Shown here: in pieces, positions 35,898 through 44,111 of the stretch
How the letters are laid out: each line of letters starts with the position of its first letter
Numbering within the stretch: the stretch's first letter is position 1
Notes under the pieces: generated by a model
Told to the model about the DNA's origin: nothing
Seen by the model: only the letters and a program-made list of their open reading frames with translations
Databases searched by the model: none
Program-made: the position numbers and the translations under genes
Origin: Mycobacterium sp. 852013-50091_SCH5140682
GTDB taxonomy: Bacteria > Actinomycetota > Actinomycetes > Mycobacteriales > Mycobacteriaceae
Direction: 5' to 3'
Assembly (NCBI RefSeq): GCF_001665685.1
Contig: NZ_LZTB01000016.1
Span: 1 to 50,553, forward strand
DNA: 50,553 bases

Positions 35898-36350
35898 TCA
35901 CTCTGAGCCGCAGCGGCGCCTGGTGAGGAACACCAGCAGTACCGCCAGCACACCGACCGCCACGGCGGCCACGTATGGCATCCGCGAGGTGGGGGGCGTG
36001 ACGGGCAGGGTCGGGTTGGCCGCCGCTGCTACCGTCGACTTCGCCTGTGCTGCAGTCTCTTTGGCTGCCGACGCGAGATCGGCGGACGGCGCCGGTGGCG
36101 GTGGCGGCGGAGCGGCCTTCTTGACGGGCGCTTTCTTCGCAGGGGCTTTCTTGGCAGGCGCTTTTTTGGCCGGAGCCTTCGCAGCAGGAGCCTTGGCCGG
36201 TGCCTTTTTGGCAGGCGCTTTTTTGGCGGGAGCCTTCTTCGCAGGCGGAGTCACAGCACCAGGATCGGCAGCCGCATCCGATGGGCCTGCCGCGGGAGAT
36301 CCGGAACCAGCGTCCGGCTTGTCCTCGGACGGATCCTGCTGCTCTGCCAT
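35898..36350 (-). CDS. hns: Membrane-anchored, lysine-rich histone-like protein Hns (Rv3852-like)
   Basis: A 150-residue protein in three parts: an acidic start (MAEQQDPSEDKPDAGS), a histone-H1-like tail at about 36-85 made of (K/A)KKAPAK repeats, and a C-terminal membrane helix (MPYVAAVAVGVLAVLLVFLT) followed by RRRCGSE. M. tuberculosis Rv3852 has the same layout and position beside rraA and is described as an H-NS-like, membrane-tethered DNA-binding protein. ATG 36350 has GGAG about eight bases upstream. The repeat tract is tandemly repeated DNA (about 36120-36245) and may vary in length between strains. Confidence 0.88.
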   Translation of the reverse strand: MAEQQDPSEDKPDAGSGSPAAGPSDAAADPGAVTPPAKKAPAKKAPAKKAPAKAPAAKAPAKKAPAKKAPAKKAPVKKAAPPPPPPAPSADLASAAKETAAQAKSTVAAAANPTLPVTPPTSRMPYVAAVAVGVLAVLLVFLTRRRCGSE

Positions 36351-36441
36351 CGGGCTGCTCCTTTGCGGTGTCTGGTGCTCCGCGCCGACGCGGGGGCGGG
36401 GTGGCCGGCAGTCGTCCCCATCATGCCAGGCGGCCGAGCGG

Positions 36442-37362
36442 TCACCCCGCGACGGCCAAGGCCGCGGCAAAGGTGATGGTGACGGTCATGACGGCCAGTT
36501 CGATCAGCGAGCGGGAGCGAGACAGCGTCGCGCTGGTCCGATGTGAGCGTGCCGCGGGCAGCCAACCGGTCCGGTTTCGCCAGGCCAGGGCCAGCAGACC
36601 CGCGGTCAGCACGACCTTGGCCGAGAGCAGCCTGCCGTAACCGGTCGCCCACAGCTGCGAGAGGGTGTCCAGCCGGATGACAGCGCCGAGCACGCCGAAG
36701 ATCAACAGCGCCGCGACGCAGATCACTGAGAGCTGGGAGAACCGCGGCAGCACCCGGGCCCACTGTCCCCGGTGCGTCACCGTGAGCACCAGGGCGGCCA
36801 GCGCGCCGCACCACAGCGCGGCGGCCAGCGCGTGCACGGCCACCGCGAGCCCACCGACGGGGCTCTCGGCGAGATGGCCGGACAGGGTGCGCGCCACCAG
36901 CCCTGCTGCGGCGATCCCGGTTGTCGCGGCCACCGCCGCCGCGGTCCGCGGCACAGCGAGCGTGACGATGCCGAGGGCCAGGGCTGCGACGACCCCGGCG
37001 AGGCTGGACCGGCCTGCCGTCGTCGACAACGCGAATTCGGCGCTGGTCTGCACGCCGAGGTGCAGCACGCTCACGTCGGCGGCGCGCGCGGTTTCGACGA
37101 TCAGCCGCACCAACTCAGCCAGCAGCCACCCGGCGCTGCTCCACACCAACGGTCCGGTCGCAGACCCCATCAGTTCGGCACGGTAGCGCGCCACGTCGAG
37201 CATCGGCACCACGGCCAATCCGACCGCGACCACGGCGGTACCGTCGGCCGCGGCGCGTGCCAACGCGCCGCCCAGCGGGCTCTGCGGATACCCCAGCGCC
37301 CAGGCGGTGGCCGCCGACGCCGCGACGATGAGCGCGCCGCCGGCCACCACCCTGCGCGTCAC
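36442..37362 (-). CDS. copD: CopD-family copper-resistance membrane protein
   Basis: A 306-residue protein with about eight membrane helices. Family features are ALARAAADGTAVVAVGLAVV, the SGHLAESPVGGLAVAVHALA segment with its histidines, AALWCGALAALVL and FGVLGAVIRLDTLSQLWATG. CopD transports or receives copper at the inner membrane from periplasmic CopC. GTG 37362 overlaps the copC stop as GTGA, a coupled start. It is the last gene of the YcnI-CopC-CopD set; hns begins 91 bases downstream on the same strand. Confidence 0.88.
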   Translation of the reverse strand: MTRRVVAGGALIVAASAATAWALGYPQSPLGGALARAAADGTAVVAVGLAVVPMLDVARYRAELMGSATGPLVWSSAGWLLAELVRLIVETARAADVSVLHLGVQTSAEFALSTTAGRSSLAGVVAALALGIVTLAVPRTAAAVAATTGIAAAGLVARTLSGHLAESPVGGLAVAVHALAAALWCGALAALVLTVTHRGQWARVLPRFSQLSVICVAALLIFGVLGAVIRLDTLSQLWATGYGRLLSAKVVLTAGLLALAWRNRTGWLPAARSHRTSATLSRSRSLIELAVMTVTITFAAALAVAG

Positions 37363-37865
37363 GCCCGCCGGCGCAGCACCCACCAAGCTCCGCCACCCAC
37401 GATGACTGCGGCCGCCACCACGAACGGCCACACCGGCAGGCTGCCGTCGGAGCCGCTCGCCGAGCCGACCGGCGGTCCCGGGGTACCCGAGCCCGCGACG
37501 GTCAGATCGAACGACCACGATCCGGACACCACGTGCCCGTCGGCGGACGTGACCCGGTAGTTCACCGTGTAGGTGCCGGCCGGGCCGAGCGGCCGCACAT
37601 CGATGCCGATGACCGCGCCCTGCACCTGGGCGTCGCCGGTCGACCACAGGTTGCCGTCGGGCCCGACGACGGTCATGTCGGCGAATGTCCGTTGCAGGGC
37701 CTCGTTGAACGTGGCGCTGACCCGCTGCGGTGACGCGGTGAGCGCGGCGTGATCGGCCGGGTCGGTGGCGATCCTGGTCGCATGCGCCGACGCGGTACCC
37801 GCGGCAGCCAATGACAATGCCGCCAACGCGAATCCGGCTATGACGGCCGCGAGCACCCGCCTCAT
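37359..37865 (-). CDS. copC: CopC-family periplasmic copper-binding protein with C-terminal anchor
   Basis: A 168-residue protein. The signal peptide (AVIAGFALAALSLAAAGTASA) ends just before HATRIATDPADHAALTASP, so the mature N-terminus would be His1, a Cu(II) ligand in CopC. SADGHVVSGSWSFDL supplies the Asp and His ligands of the Cu(II) brace. The C-terminal helix VWPFVVAAAVIVGGGAWWVL ends in RRRA, anchoring the protein outside the membrane. It overlaps ycnI (ATGA) and copD (GTGA), so the three are translationally coupled. Confidence 0.9.
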   Translation of the reverse strand: MRRVLAAVIAGFALAALSLAAAGTASAHATRIATDPADHAALTASPQRVSATFNEALQRTFADMTVVGPDGNLWSTGDAQVQGAVIGIDVRPLGPAGTYTVNYRVTSADGHVVSGSWSFDLTVAGSGTPGPPVGSASGSDGSLPVWPFVVAAAVIVGGGAWWVLRRRA

Positions 37866-38551
37866 GAGCGGCGCCGCGCCGCCAGCGCTGCCACCACCGC
37901 GACGGCCGCGACCGTCAGTGCTCCGCCGGCCAGCCAGCGCGCCGTGTTGTCGGCGGTGGCCGCCGCGGGTGCCGCCGGCTGCTGCGCTGAGGCCGTCGCG
38001 CTCGGGGTGGCCCCATGGTCGTCGTCGTGGTCGTCGCCGGCAGGTGTGCCGGACAGCTTCAGTTCCGGTGCCGGGTATTCGGGCTCCCCGCCGCCGGGCA
38101 GCGGAGCCTGATCCCAATGCACCACCTTGCCGTCCGAATACGTCTGGGTGGCAGGGAAACTCACCGTCGGGGTGGTGGGCAGCTTCACCGAGACCCGGAA
38201 CAGCGCGAACTGATCGGGCGAGATGCCGACGCCTGGCGCCGCGGTCCACGTGACCGAACGGACCGTGCCTGCCGCGGTGTCCCGGTCGAGCCGGGACGTC
38301 CAGCCCGGCATCACCTCGGCACGCGCCGAGGCGACGTTGGGCAGCGCGACACTCAATTGTGTTGTGAGAGCGCCGGTATCGGATTCCCCGGGAACCTGGA
38401 AGGTCACCAGCGACGTGCTGCCAGGGGTGGGGTTGTCGGCATCGGCATGCACATGGGCAGATGCCGGAGCTGCGGTGAGCAGCCCGGTCGCAAGGGTTGC
38501 CGCAGCGGCGGCGGGCAGGGCGCGCCAACGCGCCCCGTGAGGGGTTTTCAT
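37862..38551 (-). CDS. ycnI: YcnI-like DUF1775 copper-binding exported protein
   Basis: A 229-residue protein. The signal peptide ends near APASA; the mature protein starts HVHADADNPTPGSTSLVTF, placing a His at the N-terminus as in the monohistidine brace of DUF1775 proteins. Beta-sandwich features continue to VHWDQAPLP. A His/Asp-rich linker (GDDHDDDHG) and a C-terminal helix with RRRS follow. It probably hands copper to CopC. ATG 38551 has no clear ribosome-binding site. It overlaps copC by four bases. Confidence 0.88.
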   Translation of the reverse strand: MKTPHGARWRALPAAAAATLATGLLTAAPASAHVHADADNPTPGSTSLVTFQVPGESDTGALTTQLSVALPNVASARAEVMPGWTSRLDRDTAAGTVRSVTWTAAPGVGISPDQFALFRVSVKLPTTPTVSFPATQTYSDGKVVHWDQAPLPGGGEPEYPAPELKLSGTPAGDDHDDDHGATPSATASAQQPAAPAAATADNTARWLAGGALTVAAVAVVAALAARRRS

Positions 38552-38590
38552 TGTGAACCAGTGTCTTTCGTGGATGTCGGGATGGGCGGA

Positions 38591-39124
38591 TCAGCGAAGA
38601 ACGCTGACCGGTGGACCCCGATGGGACACCGATGTGGCCAGCAGCCGTGCCGATTGCAACGGCTGATCGGCACTGCGGGCGACGACGTGTGTTGTCGCAG
38701 CCGGGATCGGAGGCACGCGACGCGCTACGGCCCGCAAAACCCGCGACAGTGCGGAGGACAACCGGGTTCCGCCGGCGATGAGGATTGCTCCCACCGTGAC
38801 GGCCACGAGGTGCGCCGCGAGCATCAGGGCCCCGGGCTGCAGCGGGTGCGACCCATGGGTGTGACCGTCGATCGCCAGCAGGGCGTGCCCGAGCACCTGG
38901 CCGGTGCCGAGCAGACCGACGAGCACCCCGGTCCGGTTCGCGGCGCGCATGGTCGAGGCGACCGCGCCGAGCGTGACGGCCAGTAGGGCCAGTTGCGCGA
39001 TCACGGCGCCTGCGGGCCAACCGCCGCCCGCAGCTCCGTGCGCCGCCACCGCCAACGCGGCGGTGAGGACCCCGACGGACGTACCGCGCAGCCAGGCCGC
39101 GGGATCGGTACGGGCGTCGGTCAT
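38591..39124 (-). CDS. Membrane protein linked to the copper operon, unknown function
   Basis: A 177-residue protein with about four membrane helices, including VGVLTAALAVAAHGAAGG, VIAQLALLAVTLGAVAST, LVGLLGTGQVLGHALLAI and LMLAAHLVAVTVGAILIAGG. The loop IDGHTHGSHPL and other intramembrane histidines (AVAAHG, LGHAL, AAHL) suggest metal handling. It begins eight bases after the DUF6474 gene and ends 39 bases before ycnI, all on the minus strand. I do not recognise the family by name; similar His-containing membrane proteins often accompany CopC/YcnI in actinobacteria. Confidence 0.75.
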   Translation of the reverse strand: MTDARTDPAAWLRGTSVGVLTAALAVAAHGAAGGGWPAGAVIAQLALLAVTLGAVASTMRAANRTGVLVGLLGTGQVLGHALLAIDGHTHGSHPLQPGALMLAAHLVAVTVGAILIAGGTRLSSALSRVLRAVARRVPPIPAATTHVVARSADQPLQSARLLATSVSHRGPPVSVLR

Positions 39125-39132
39125 CGCACGGG

Positions 39133-39789
39133 TCAGACCAGACCGAGCCGCGCCAGCAGGTCGGCGTCGATGCCGTCGAGCTGCGCGGCGATGGCCGCGT
39201 GGGCGCCCCGGCGGCGCGCGGTCGGCATGTGCTCGGCAGCGGCCACCGCGGCACTCAGATCGCTGAGCCGATCGGTGATGGCCGCGACGAACTGTTTGGT
39301 CTCGGCGTCCTTCGGAGCCTTGTCGGCGACCTGCCGCAGCGACTGTTCAGCGCCGGCGATACGGGCCGACAGCTGGGCGCCGTGACCGGAGAACTGGCCG
39401 AGCTGGCTCAGCGGCACACCGAGCTGATCGGCCCGGCGCTCGTCGATGGCGCCGCGGGCGGCCATCGCGCCGCGGTACACCAGAGGCACCAGAACCGGTG
39501 CCAGCAAACGCGTGACCGTCAGCAGCCGACGAATTCGAGTGGGTGAGAGAAGCTTGCCCTCGCGGGCCGCCTGCAGCTGGGTCTCGGCCACCTTGAGTGC
39601 ATTGCGGTCACTGTCGCGCTGAGCTTTGAGCTGGGCTTTGAGTGCCTTGCGCTCGGCCTTGCGGTCCCCTTTGATGCGCCGGGCCTCGTTCTTTGCGGTG
39701 AGCCGAGCTTCCAGCTTGGCCTTCGCCTTGATCGCGCGGGCTTCGGCGCGGCGGGTTGCTCTGCTTTTGCGTGGCGTGAACAGGCCCAT
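39133..39789 (-). CDS. DUF6474-family protein (Rv3850-like)
   Basis: A 218-residue protein, the same length I recall for Rv3850. Residues 1-75 form a highly charged Ala/Lys/Arg helix, probably coiled coil (RATRRAEARAIKAKAKLEAR onward). A short hydrophobic segment (LLTVTRLLAPVLVPLVYRGA) follows, then a helical domain. ATG 39789 has GGAGG eight bases upstream; longer in-frame sequence upstream is unrelated. It heads the minus-strand run toward ycnI-copC-copD. The function is unknown. Confidence 0.85.
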   Translation of the reverse strand: MGLFTPRKSRATRRAEARAIKAKAKLEARLTAKNEARRIKGDRKAERKALKAQLKAQRDSDRNALKVAETQLQAAREGKLLSPTRIRRLLTVTRLLAPVLVPLVYRGAMAARGAIDERRADQLGVPLSQLGQFSGHGAQLSARIAGAEQSLRQVADKAPKDAETKQFVAAITDRLSDLSAAVAAAEHMPTARRRGAHAAIAAQLDGIDADLLARLGLV

Positions 39790-40000
39790 TCCGGCTGCCT
39801 CCGGGTCATCTCGTCGAGTATTAGCGGTCACCGCTGCACTGCTGCTGCCCAACAGTATCGTCCAGCGGATTTGCTCTGCCGTCACGCCCCGGAAACCGGT
39901 GGGGGAATCGTCACAGCTAGCAAACCGGCTAGGCCAGCTGTGCGACAATTATCACTGCTTCATAAACTCGTCGGGCGATGCGCGAAAGGGTGGTGACACA

Positions 40001-41281
40001 GTGCGTTCGCGGGTGCGCGTCGCCGCCTCGACCGTCATGGTGACTTCCGGCCTGTTCATCGCCGGTCTCGGCGGAGCACTGGCATTTGCCGATCCCAACC
40101 ACAGCGGGAGCGATTCCGGTGGCGGATCGGGCAATTCCGGCGCCTCAGGTGGCGGCCAGAACCAGGGCGGCAACGCGCAGGGAAACGACAACGGTGGCAA
40201 GCCGCGCGGGCCCAGCGGCGGGTCCAACGGTGGAGGCGACAGCCAGGGCGGACAGGACTCGGGCGGTGGCACGAAGCCCCCGACCGGTGCCACCAACACC
40301 GACAAGCCCACCAAGACCGGTAGCCCGACCAAGACCGCCGGGCCCTCCGGAACGGGCAAGCCCTCCGACACTGGCAAACCTTCCGGCACGAGCGATCCGA
40401 CTGGTTCGGGCACGCGCACCCCGTCCTCCGGCGACGATTCGCCGACGAAGTCGGCACCGCCGACAGATACGAAGACTCAGACCGAGACGGTAACCGAGAC
40501 CGAATCTTCGGCGGTGACGACGGGATCCTCGGTGACAACGGAATCCTCGTCGTCCACGACTCAGTCGACGACCGCGACGACGAGTCCCACGACCACGACG
40601 CAGACGACGACCACCACTCGGACCACGACCGCAACGACGACGACCGCGACCACGACGTCCCAGACCACCACGACGAAGAGCACCTCGTCGACATCGGAGA
40701 CCACCACCACGTCCAGCTCGGTCGGCGGCAGTATCCCGTCGATCGGTATCGGCAGCGGCGGTGGCGGCGGCAGCGGTGGCCTGCCGCAGGCGTTCAGCCG
40801 TCCCGTGCCACCGCAGATGCAGCTGCCGCCACAAGAGTTGTCCGCCGCAGCTGTCGCGGAACCCGTCGTGGCGGCGCCGCCCGGCCTGGCGGCCGCTGCC
40901 GCAGTGCCGGTCCTGATCCCGATCGTGGTGCCGCCGCTCGTCGTACCGCCCGTCGTCGCGCCGCTCGGCGCTCCGGGCGGTGGGGACGGGTCTGGCGCGC
41001 CGTCGGATCGGCACCCGTCGGCGCAGCCCACCCTCAAGCAGGTGCAACCATCGGTACGGACGCCCCCGCCCGCGGGCCACGACCATGCGGTGGTCCCCGC
41101 GACCTACCGCGTGGGCTACGCCGACTATCTGCGGACAGCCGGAACGACGGAGTTGGCTGCGCTCGCTGTGCCGGGCACGGTCGGGATCATGGCGCTGACG
41201 GGGGCAGGGGGCATTGTGGGCTATCGGCAGGCCAGAGCCGGGCACACGGTGCGGACCAACGTCGCACGGTTCGTCGACTGA
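40001..41281 (+). CDS. Mucin-like, Thr-rich exported protein with C-terminal membrane anchor
   Basis: A 426-residue protein in four zones. Residues 1-32 are a signal peptide (STVMVTSGLFIAGLGGALAF). Residues 33-90 are Gly/Ser/Asn-rich. Residues 90-245 are Pro/Thr/Ser-rich with long Thr runs, a likely O-mannosylation region. Residues 260-330 are Ala/Pro/Val-rich. The end has YRVGYADYLRTAGTTELAAL, a hydrophobic helix and basic RQARAGHTVRTN. GTG 40001 has GAAAGGGTGGTG upstream. It lies 27 bases before the ImmA/IrrE peptidase gene. I know of no counterpart at this locus in M. tuberculosis. Function unknown; a cell-wall spanning stalk or sensor is a guess. Confidence 0.75.
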   Translation: MRSRVRVAASTVMVTSGLFIAGLGGALAFADPNHSGSDSGGGSGNSGASGGGQNQGGNAQGNDNGGKPRGPSGGSNGGGDSQGGQDSGGGTKPPTGATNTDKPTKTGSPTKTAGPSGTGKPSDTGKPSGTSDPTGSGTRTPSSGDDSPTKSAPPTDTKTQTETVTETESSAVTTGSSVTTESSSSTTQSTTATTSPTTTTQTTTTTRTTTATTTTATTTSQTTTTKSTSSTSETTTTSSSVGGSIPSIGIGSGGGGGSGGLPQAFSRPVPPQMQLPPQELSAAAVAEPVVAAPPGLAAAAAVPVLIPIVVPPLVVPPVVAPLGAPGGGDGSGAPSDRHPSAQPTLKQVQPSVRTPPPAGHDHAVVPATYRVGYADYLRTAGTTELAALAVPGTVGIMALTGAGGIVGYRQARAGHTVRTNVARFVD

Positions 41282-41308
41282 CGAGGCGAACGGTCGAAAG
41301 GGGGAGGT

Positions 41309-41800
41309 ATGTCAGCCAGTCGCACCGTCACGCGCGCTGTCAACGCGGTGCTCGATCTCGCGCCGCGGCGTGGTGAAGTGACATTGACCCGCCTGGTCGC
41401 GGCGGTCAGCGAGGATCGGGGCAGACCGATCGAGTTGACGATGGAAGAGCTTCCGCCCGGGGTGTGCGGTCAATGGCGGCAGTACAGCGACCGGGACGTG
41501 TTCCTGATCCAGCAGGGACTGCCGACGTGGGACCGAACTCTGGCCCATGAGCTGGGCCACCTGGTGCTCGGGCACGAGGGCATATCGATCGTCGAAGCCG
41601 CCGAGGAATCAGTCGAGCTGGCCAGCTCCGATCTCATCGCCTACATGCTCAACCAGCGGACCGGATGCATGGGCCCCAACGGTGAGGACATCGAGCAGGA
41701 GGCCGAGGACTTCGCGGCGCTGTTGCTCTACCGGCTGGGTCGGCTGCCGTCCGACCGTTCGTCGATCGTGCAGGTTCGCCTCGGAGAGGCGTTTGGTTGA
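41309..41800 (+). CDS. ImmA/IrrE-family metallopeptidase
   Basis: A 163-residue protein. The zinc motif HELGH is at residues 80-84 (TLAHELGHLVLGHEGIS), and a downstream Glu in EQEAEDFAALLLY is the likely third ligand, as in ImmA/IrrE peptidases. No DNA-binding domain is fused. Such enzymes cleave a partner repressor when a signal arrives. GGGGGAGG ends two bases before the ATG; a better-spaced AAAGGGG lies slightly further up. Its TGA overlaps the TTG start of the membrane-protein gene. No repressor gene is present on the same strand; espR on the opposite strand is an HTH protein but is a conserved core gene. Confidence 0.85.
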   Translation: MSASRTVTRAVNAVLDLAPRRGEVTLTRLVAAVSEDRGRPIELTMEELPPGVCGQWRQYSDRDVFLIQQGLPTWDRTLAHELGHLVLGHEGISIVEAAEESVELASSDLIAYMLNQRTGCMGPNGEDIEQEAEDFAALLLYRLGRLPSDRSSIVQVRLGEAFG

Positions 41801-42909
41801 TCATCTGGGTGATCGCCGGACTGCTCGGCATGGCTACTGGGCTGCGCATCGGGTGGGCCCTGGTCAACAAGCAATCACTGGTGAGCGCGGCGATGATCGT
41901 CGCGCTCGGCAGCCTCGGCCTGGTCGCGGCGCTTAACTGGCAGCCGCTGGCACTGCTCATCGACACCCTCGTGCGGCTACCCAACATCGCCGTAGCGCTC
42001 AGTCAGGTCGCGCTGATCGCCTGCGCCGCAGGCAGTTGCGTCATGATCACCACCGCCGCCTCAGACCACTCCCCGGCAATCACCCGCCGCCTTGCCATGG
42101 CGCAATACAGTGTGGCCACCGTCGTCGCAGTGGTCAGCCTGGTGCTGTTCTTCCGGTCGCCCCGGCAACCTGAGATGGCGCCGGAGGAATACCTCAAACG
42201 GGACCTCGTCAGCAGCGCAACCACCTGGCTGCTGCCGTTGCTGTATGTACTGCTGGCGCTCACGCTTGTGGTCTGGGCGGGCCTGCGGTACTCGAACCGA
42301 AGCCGGCGCGGCCGGGCCCTCTTCGTGTTCAGCCTCGGCATCGCACTGATCGTCGCAGCCAGCGCGTTCTTCCTGCTGCGGGCGGTCGGGCACACACAAC
42401 TGGTCGGCGTCGGGTCGGCCGCCACCCTGCTGGGCTGCGCCATGGTCGTCGTTGCTGCCGGCTCGCTGCTGCCGAGCGTCGAAGACTGGTTCGGCGCCCG
42501 GCAGGAGCTGCGTACCATCGGTCCGCTGCTCACCGAACTCGGTCGCAGGCATCCCGACGTCGGTATCGGCGTGCGGCCGCGCGGCCCGCTGGTGTTCCGG
42601 GTGGCCGAGCGCATGTCGCTGATATCGGACTCGCTGTACCTGGAGGCGACTGCCGCAGCACACCAGCGCGAGGCCGTCGGTCCGCAGGGCAAGGCAGGCG
42701 GTGCTGACCGCGTATCCGACCCGGGTGCGGTGACGCCCGACGAACAGGCGCGCGCGGTGGCGCAGTGGATCTACGAGACCCGCGACACCGCTGCTGCGTC
42801 GGCCTTTCCCGGGCTCACGTGGCTGCGCCAGCCGGAGTCATACTCCGACCGCGAGTGGATTCTGGCGATCGCGCGCGAATACCGGGACCTGGAGCGGTCC
42901 GGTCGCTGA
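41797..42909 (+). CDS. MAB_1171c-family putative transporter with DUF6545 C-terminal domain
   Basis: A 370-residue protein. About seven membrane helices occupy residues 1-225 (IIWVIAGLLGMATGLRIGW through VAAGSLLPSVEDWF), and a cytosolic helical domain follows (about 235-370; RQELRTIGPLLTELGRRHPD, VAERMSLISDSLYLEATAAA, ARAVAQWIYETRD). This layout matches proteins annotated as MAB_1171c family / DUF6545, which I recall frequently lying beside ImmA/IrrE peptidases. TTG 41797 overlaps the peptidase stop (TTGA), so the two are coupled. Transport is not shown; a membrane sensor that controls the peptidase is equally possible. Confidence 0.8.
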   Translation: MIIWVIAGLLGMATGLRIGWALVNKQSLVSAAMIVALGSLGLVAALNWQPLALLIDTLVRLPNIAVALSQVALIACAAGSCVMITTAASDHSPAITRRLAMAQYSVATVVAVVSLVLFFRSPRQPEMAPEEYLKRDLVSSATTWLLPLLYVLLALTLVVWAGLRYSNRSRRGRALFVFSLGIALIVAASAFFLLRAVGHTQLVGVGSAATLLGCAMVVVAAGSLLPSVEDWFGARQELRTIGPLLTELGRRHPDVGIGVRPRGPLVFRVAERMSLISDSLYLEATAAAHQREAVGPQGKAGGADRVSDPGAVTPDEQARAVAQWIYETRDTAAASAFPGLTWLRQPESYSDREWILAIAREYRDLERSGR

Positions 42910-42939
42910 ACGCGATCAGACAGGCCCTCAACCAAAAAA

Positions 42940-42976
42940 CCCAGACAAGCGCCGGCAGCGCCGGGGCTTGTCTGGG
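42940..42976. terminator. Intrinsic terminator between the MAB_1171c gene and espR
   Basis: CCCAGACAAGC (42940-42950) pairs perfectly with GCTTGTCTGGG (42966-42976); CCGGC/GCCGG lies inside the loop. On the minus strand it is followed by TTTTTTGG, a canonical U-tract for espR. It lies between the convergent stops at 42909 and 43012 and can serve both genes. Confidence 0.88.
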
Positions 42977-43011
42977 TGCTGTCTGTAGATGATCGGCCGG
43001 AGGCCGCCCGA

Positions 43012-43410
43012 TCAGTCGTCGAGGCGCTCGAGGCGGCGCAGCTCGTCGGCCTTCTGGACGAGGTCCTGCTGAGCCTCCGCCGAGAGACCGACGGTACGGG
43101 CGGCGATACGGCGAACCCCTTCATCACGCATGCTCGCGAGCCAGGTCAGTTCTTTGTCGAGCTTCTCGTAGTACTCGTCGTCGGTGAAGTACGCCGGCTT
43201 GATGCGGAAGAAGTTGGCAAGGGCGGCCATGGTGGCCACTGACGGGTTGGTGCGGTTGCCCGACCGGAGCTGCGAGAGGTACGGAGCCGACATGGTGACG
43301 CCTTCGGACTTCAGCGCAGCAATCACCTCGGCCGATGTGTGGGGTCCGCGCCCAGGGGGATAAACCGTGTCGAACAGCCGGTTGAGACGGGCGGCGAACG
43401 TCTTGCTCAT
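43012..43410 (-). CDS. espR: Nucleoid-associated regulator EspR
   Basis: A 132-residue protein, the same length as M. tuberculosis EspR and strongly similar: TFAARLNRLFDTVYPPGRGP, then SAPYLSQLRSGNRTNPSVAT (recognition helix region), FFRIKPAYFTDDEYYEKLDK, and a C-terminal dimerisation helix. EspR binds many sites, loops DNA and activates the ESX-1 espACD genes in M. tuberculosis. ATG 43410 has GGAGG nine bases upstream; in-frame sequence further up is leader. Promoter TTGGTA-N17-TACGAT (43497-43469) lies upstream. It corresponds to Rv3849. Confidence 0.97.
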   Translation of the reverse strand: MSKTFAARLNRLFDTVYPPGRGPHTSAEVIAALKSEGVTMSAPYLSQLRSGNRTNPSVATMAALANFFRIKPAYFTDDEYYEKLDKELTWLASMRDEGVRRIAARTVGLSAEAQQDLVQKADELRRLERLDD

Positions 43411-44111
43411 CGAATTGACCTCCACATGCAGCTTGAGCGGTAACGAATAGGCGGCGTATTTGCTGACCATCGTAGCGAGATCTGTGTCAACTACCAAGTG
43501 CAAACCGCGTAAAAGTTAACCCAGCTTACCGTTTTTACCGCCTTGACCGCGCAAACCGGGGCCTTCGCCACAGGTGAACGGCGGGATTGCACCGCGTGAC
43601 AAGGCAAATAGTGACGCTTGCGTTGTATTGCGCGGGGTGAGCTGCTGGCACGGCTCCGTACAGGAGCCTCCCAGTTTCCTGTGGGCAACTAGGGGCTCCG
43701 TGTAAACCACGAAAACACGCATTTGCTGGAATGTGGGCACCAACCACTGTAGGGCCGCGTGGCGGTGCTGGCGGGCAGCACGTGATGCGCGCGGCCGGCG
43801 GCGCTGTCGAGAGCCTCTCGGCGAGGCGTCGTTCGATAGCCAGGAGAAGCTCAGGTGGATTCCGGCGACGAAACGGGTGGCGCTGGCATCCGCTCGAAGC
43901 GCTGGGCGACCCGCGTTGCTGAACCGGACGACGGGGGGCTGTCATCGCGGTCGGTCGGCGGGCGACCCGGCGATTGAGGGCTACTCTCTTCGCTGACGTC
44001 AATACCCTAGCGTTGCATTGCGTGGTTCGCTAGACCTGCTATCGATATTGGGCCCGCCGGATTCTGTCCAAGCGAGAACCACCCTTCCGATTACTGGGAC
44101 GGGTGTCCCGA
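43411..44111. promoter_or_regulatory. 700-base gene-free region with the espR promoter
   Basis: Near its left end, on the minus strand, TTGGTA (43497-43492) and TACGAT (43474-43469) are spaced by 17 bp and would start a leader of about 50 bases for espR. GCAAACCG occurs at 43500-43507 and 43551-43558, 51 bp apart, in an AT-rich stretch that also has TTACCGTTTTTACCG. The remaining 43600-44100 has open frames on both strands but none with a recognisable product or convincing start. A membrane-protein gene (Rv3848) that I recall here in M. tuberculosis is missing. Confidence 0.5.

Noticed and set aside
40480..40720. Repetitive ACGACGACC-type DNA resembling a repeat array
   Set aside because: It is codon-level repetition coding for the Thr/Ser-rich stalk; there are no unique spacers, so it is not CRISPR or another array.
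43535..44002. Open frames of 87-155 codons on both strands between espR and the Rv3847-like gene
   Set aside because: Arg/Pro-rich composition without a domain, ribosome-binding site or plausible start; typical of non-coding GC-rich DNA.
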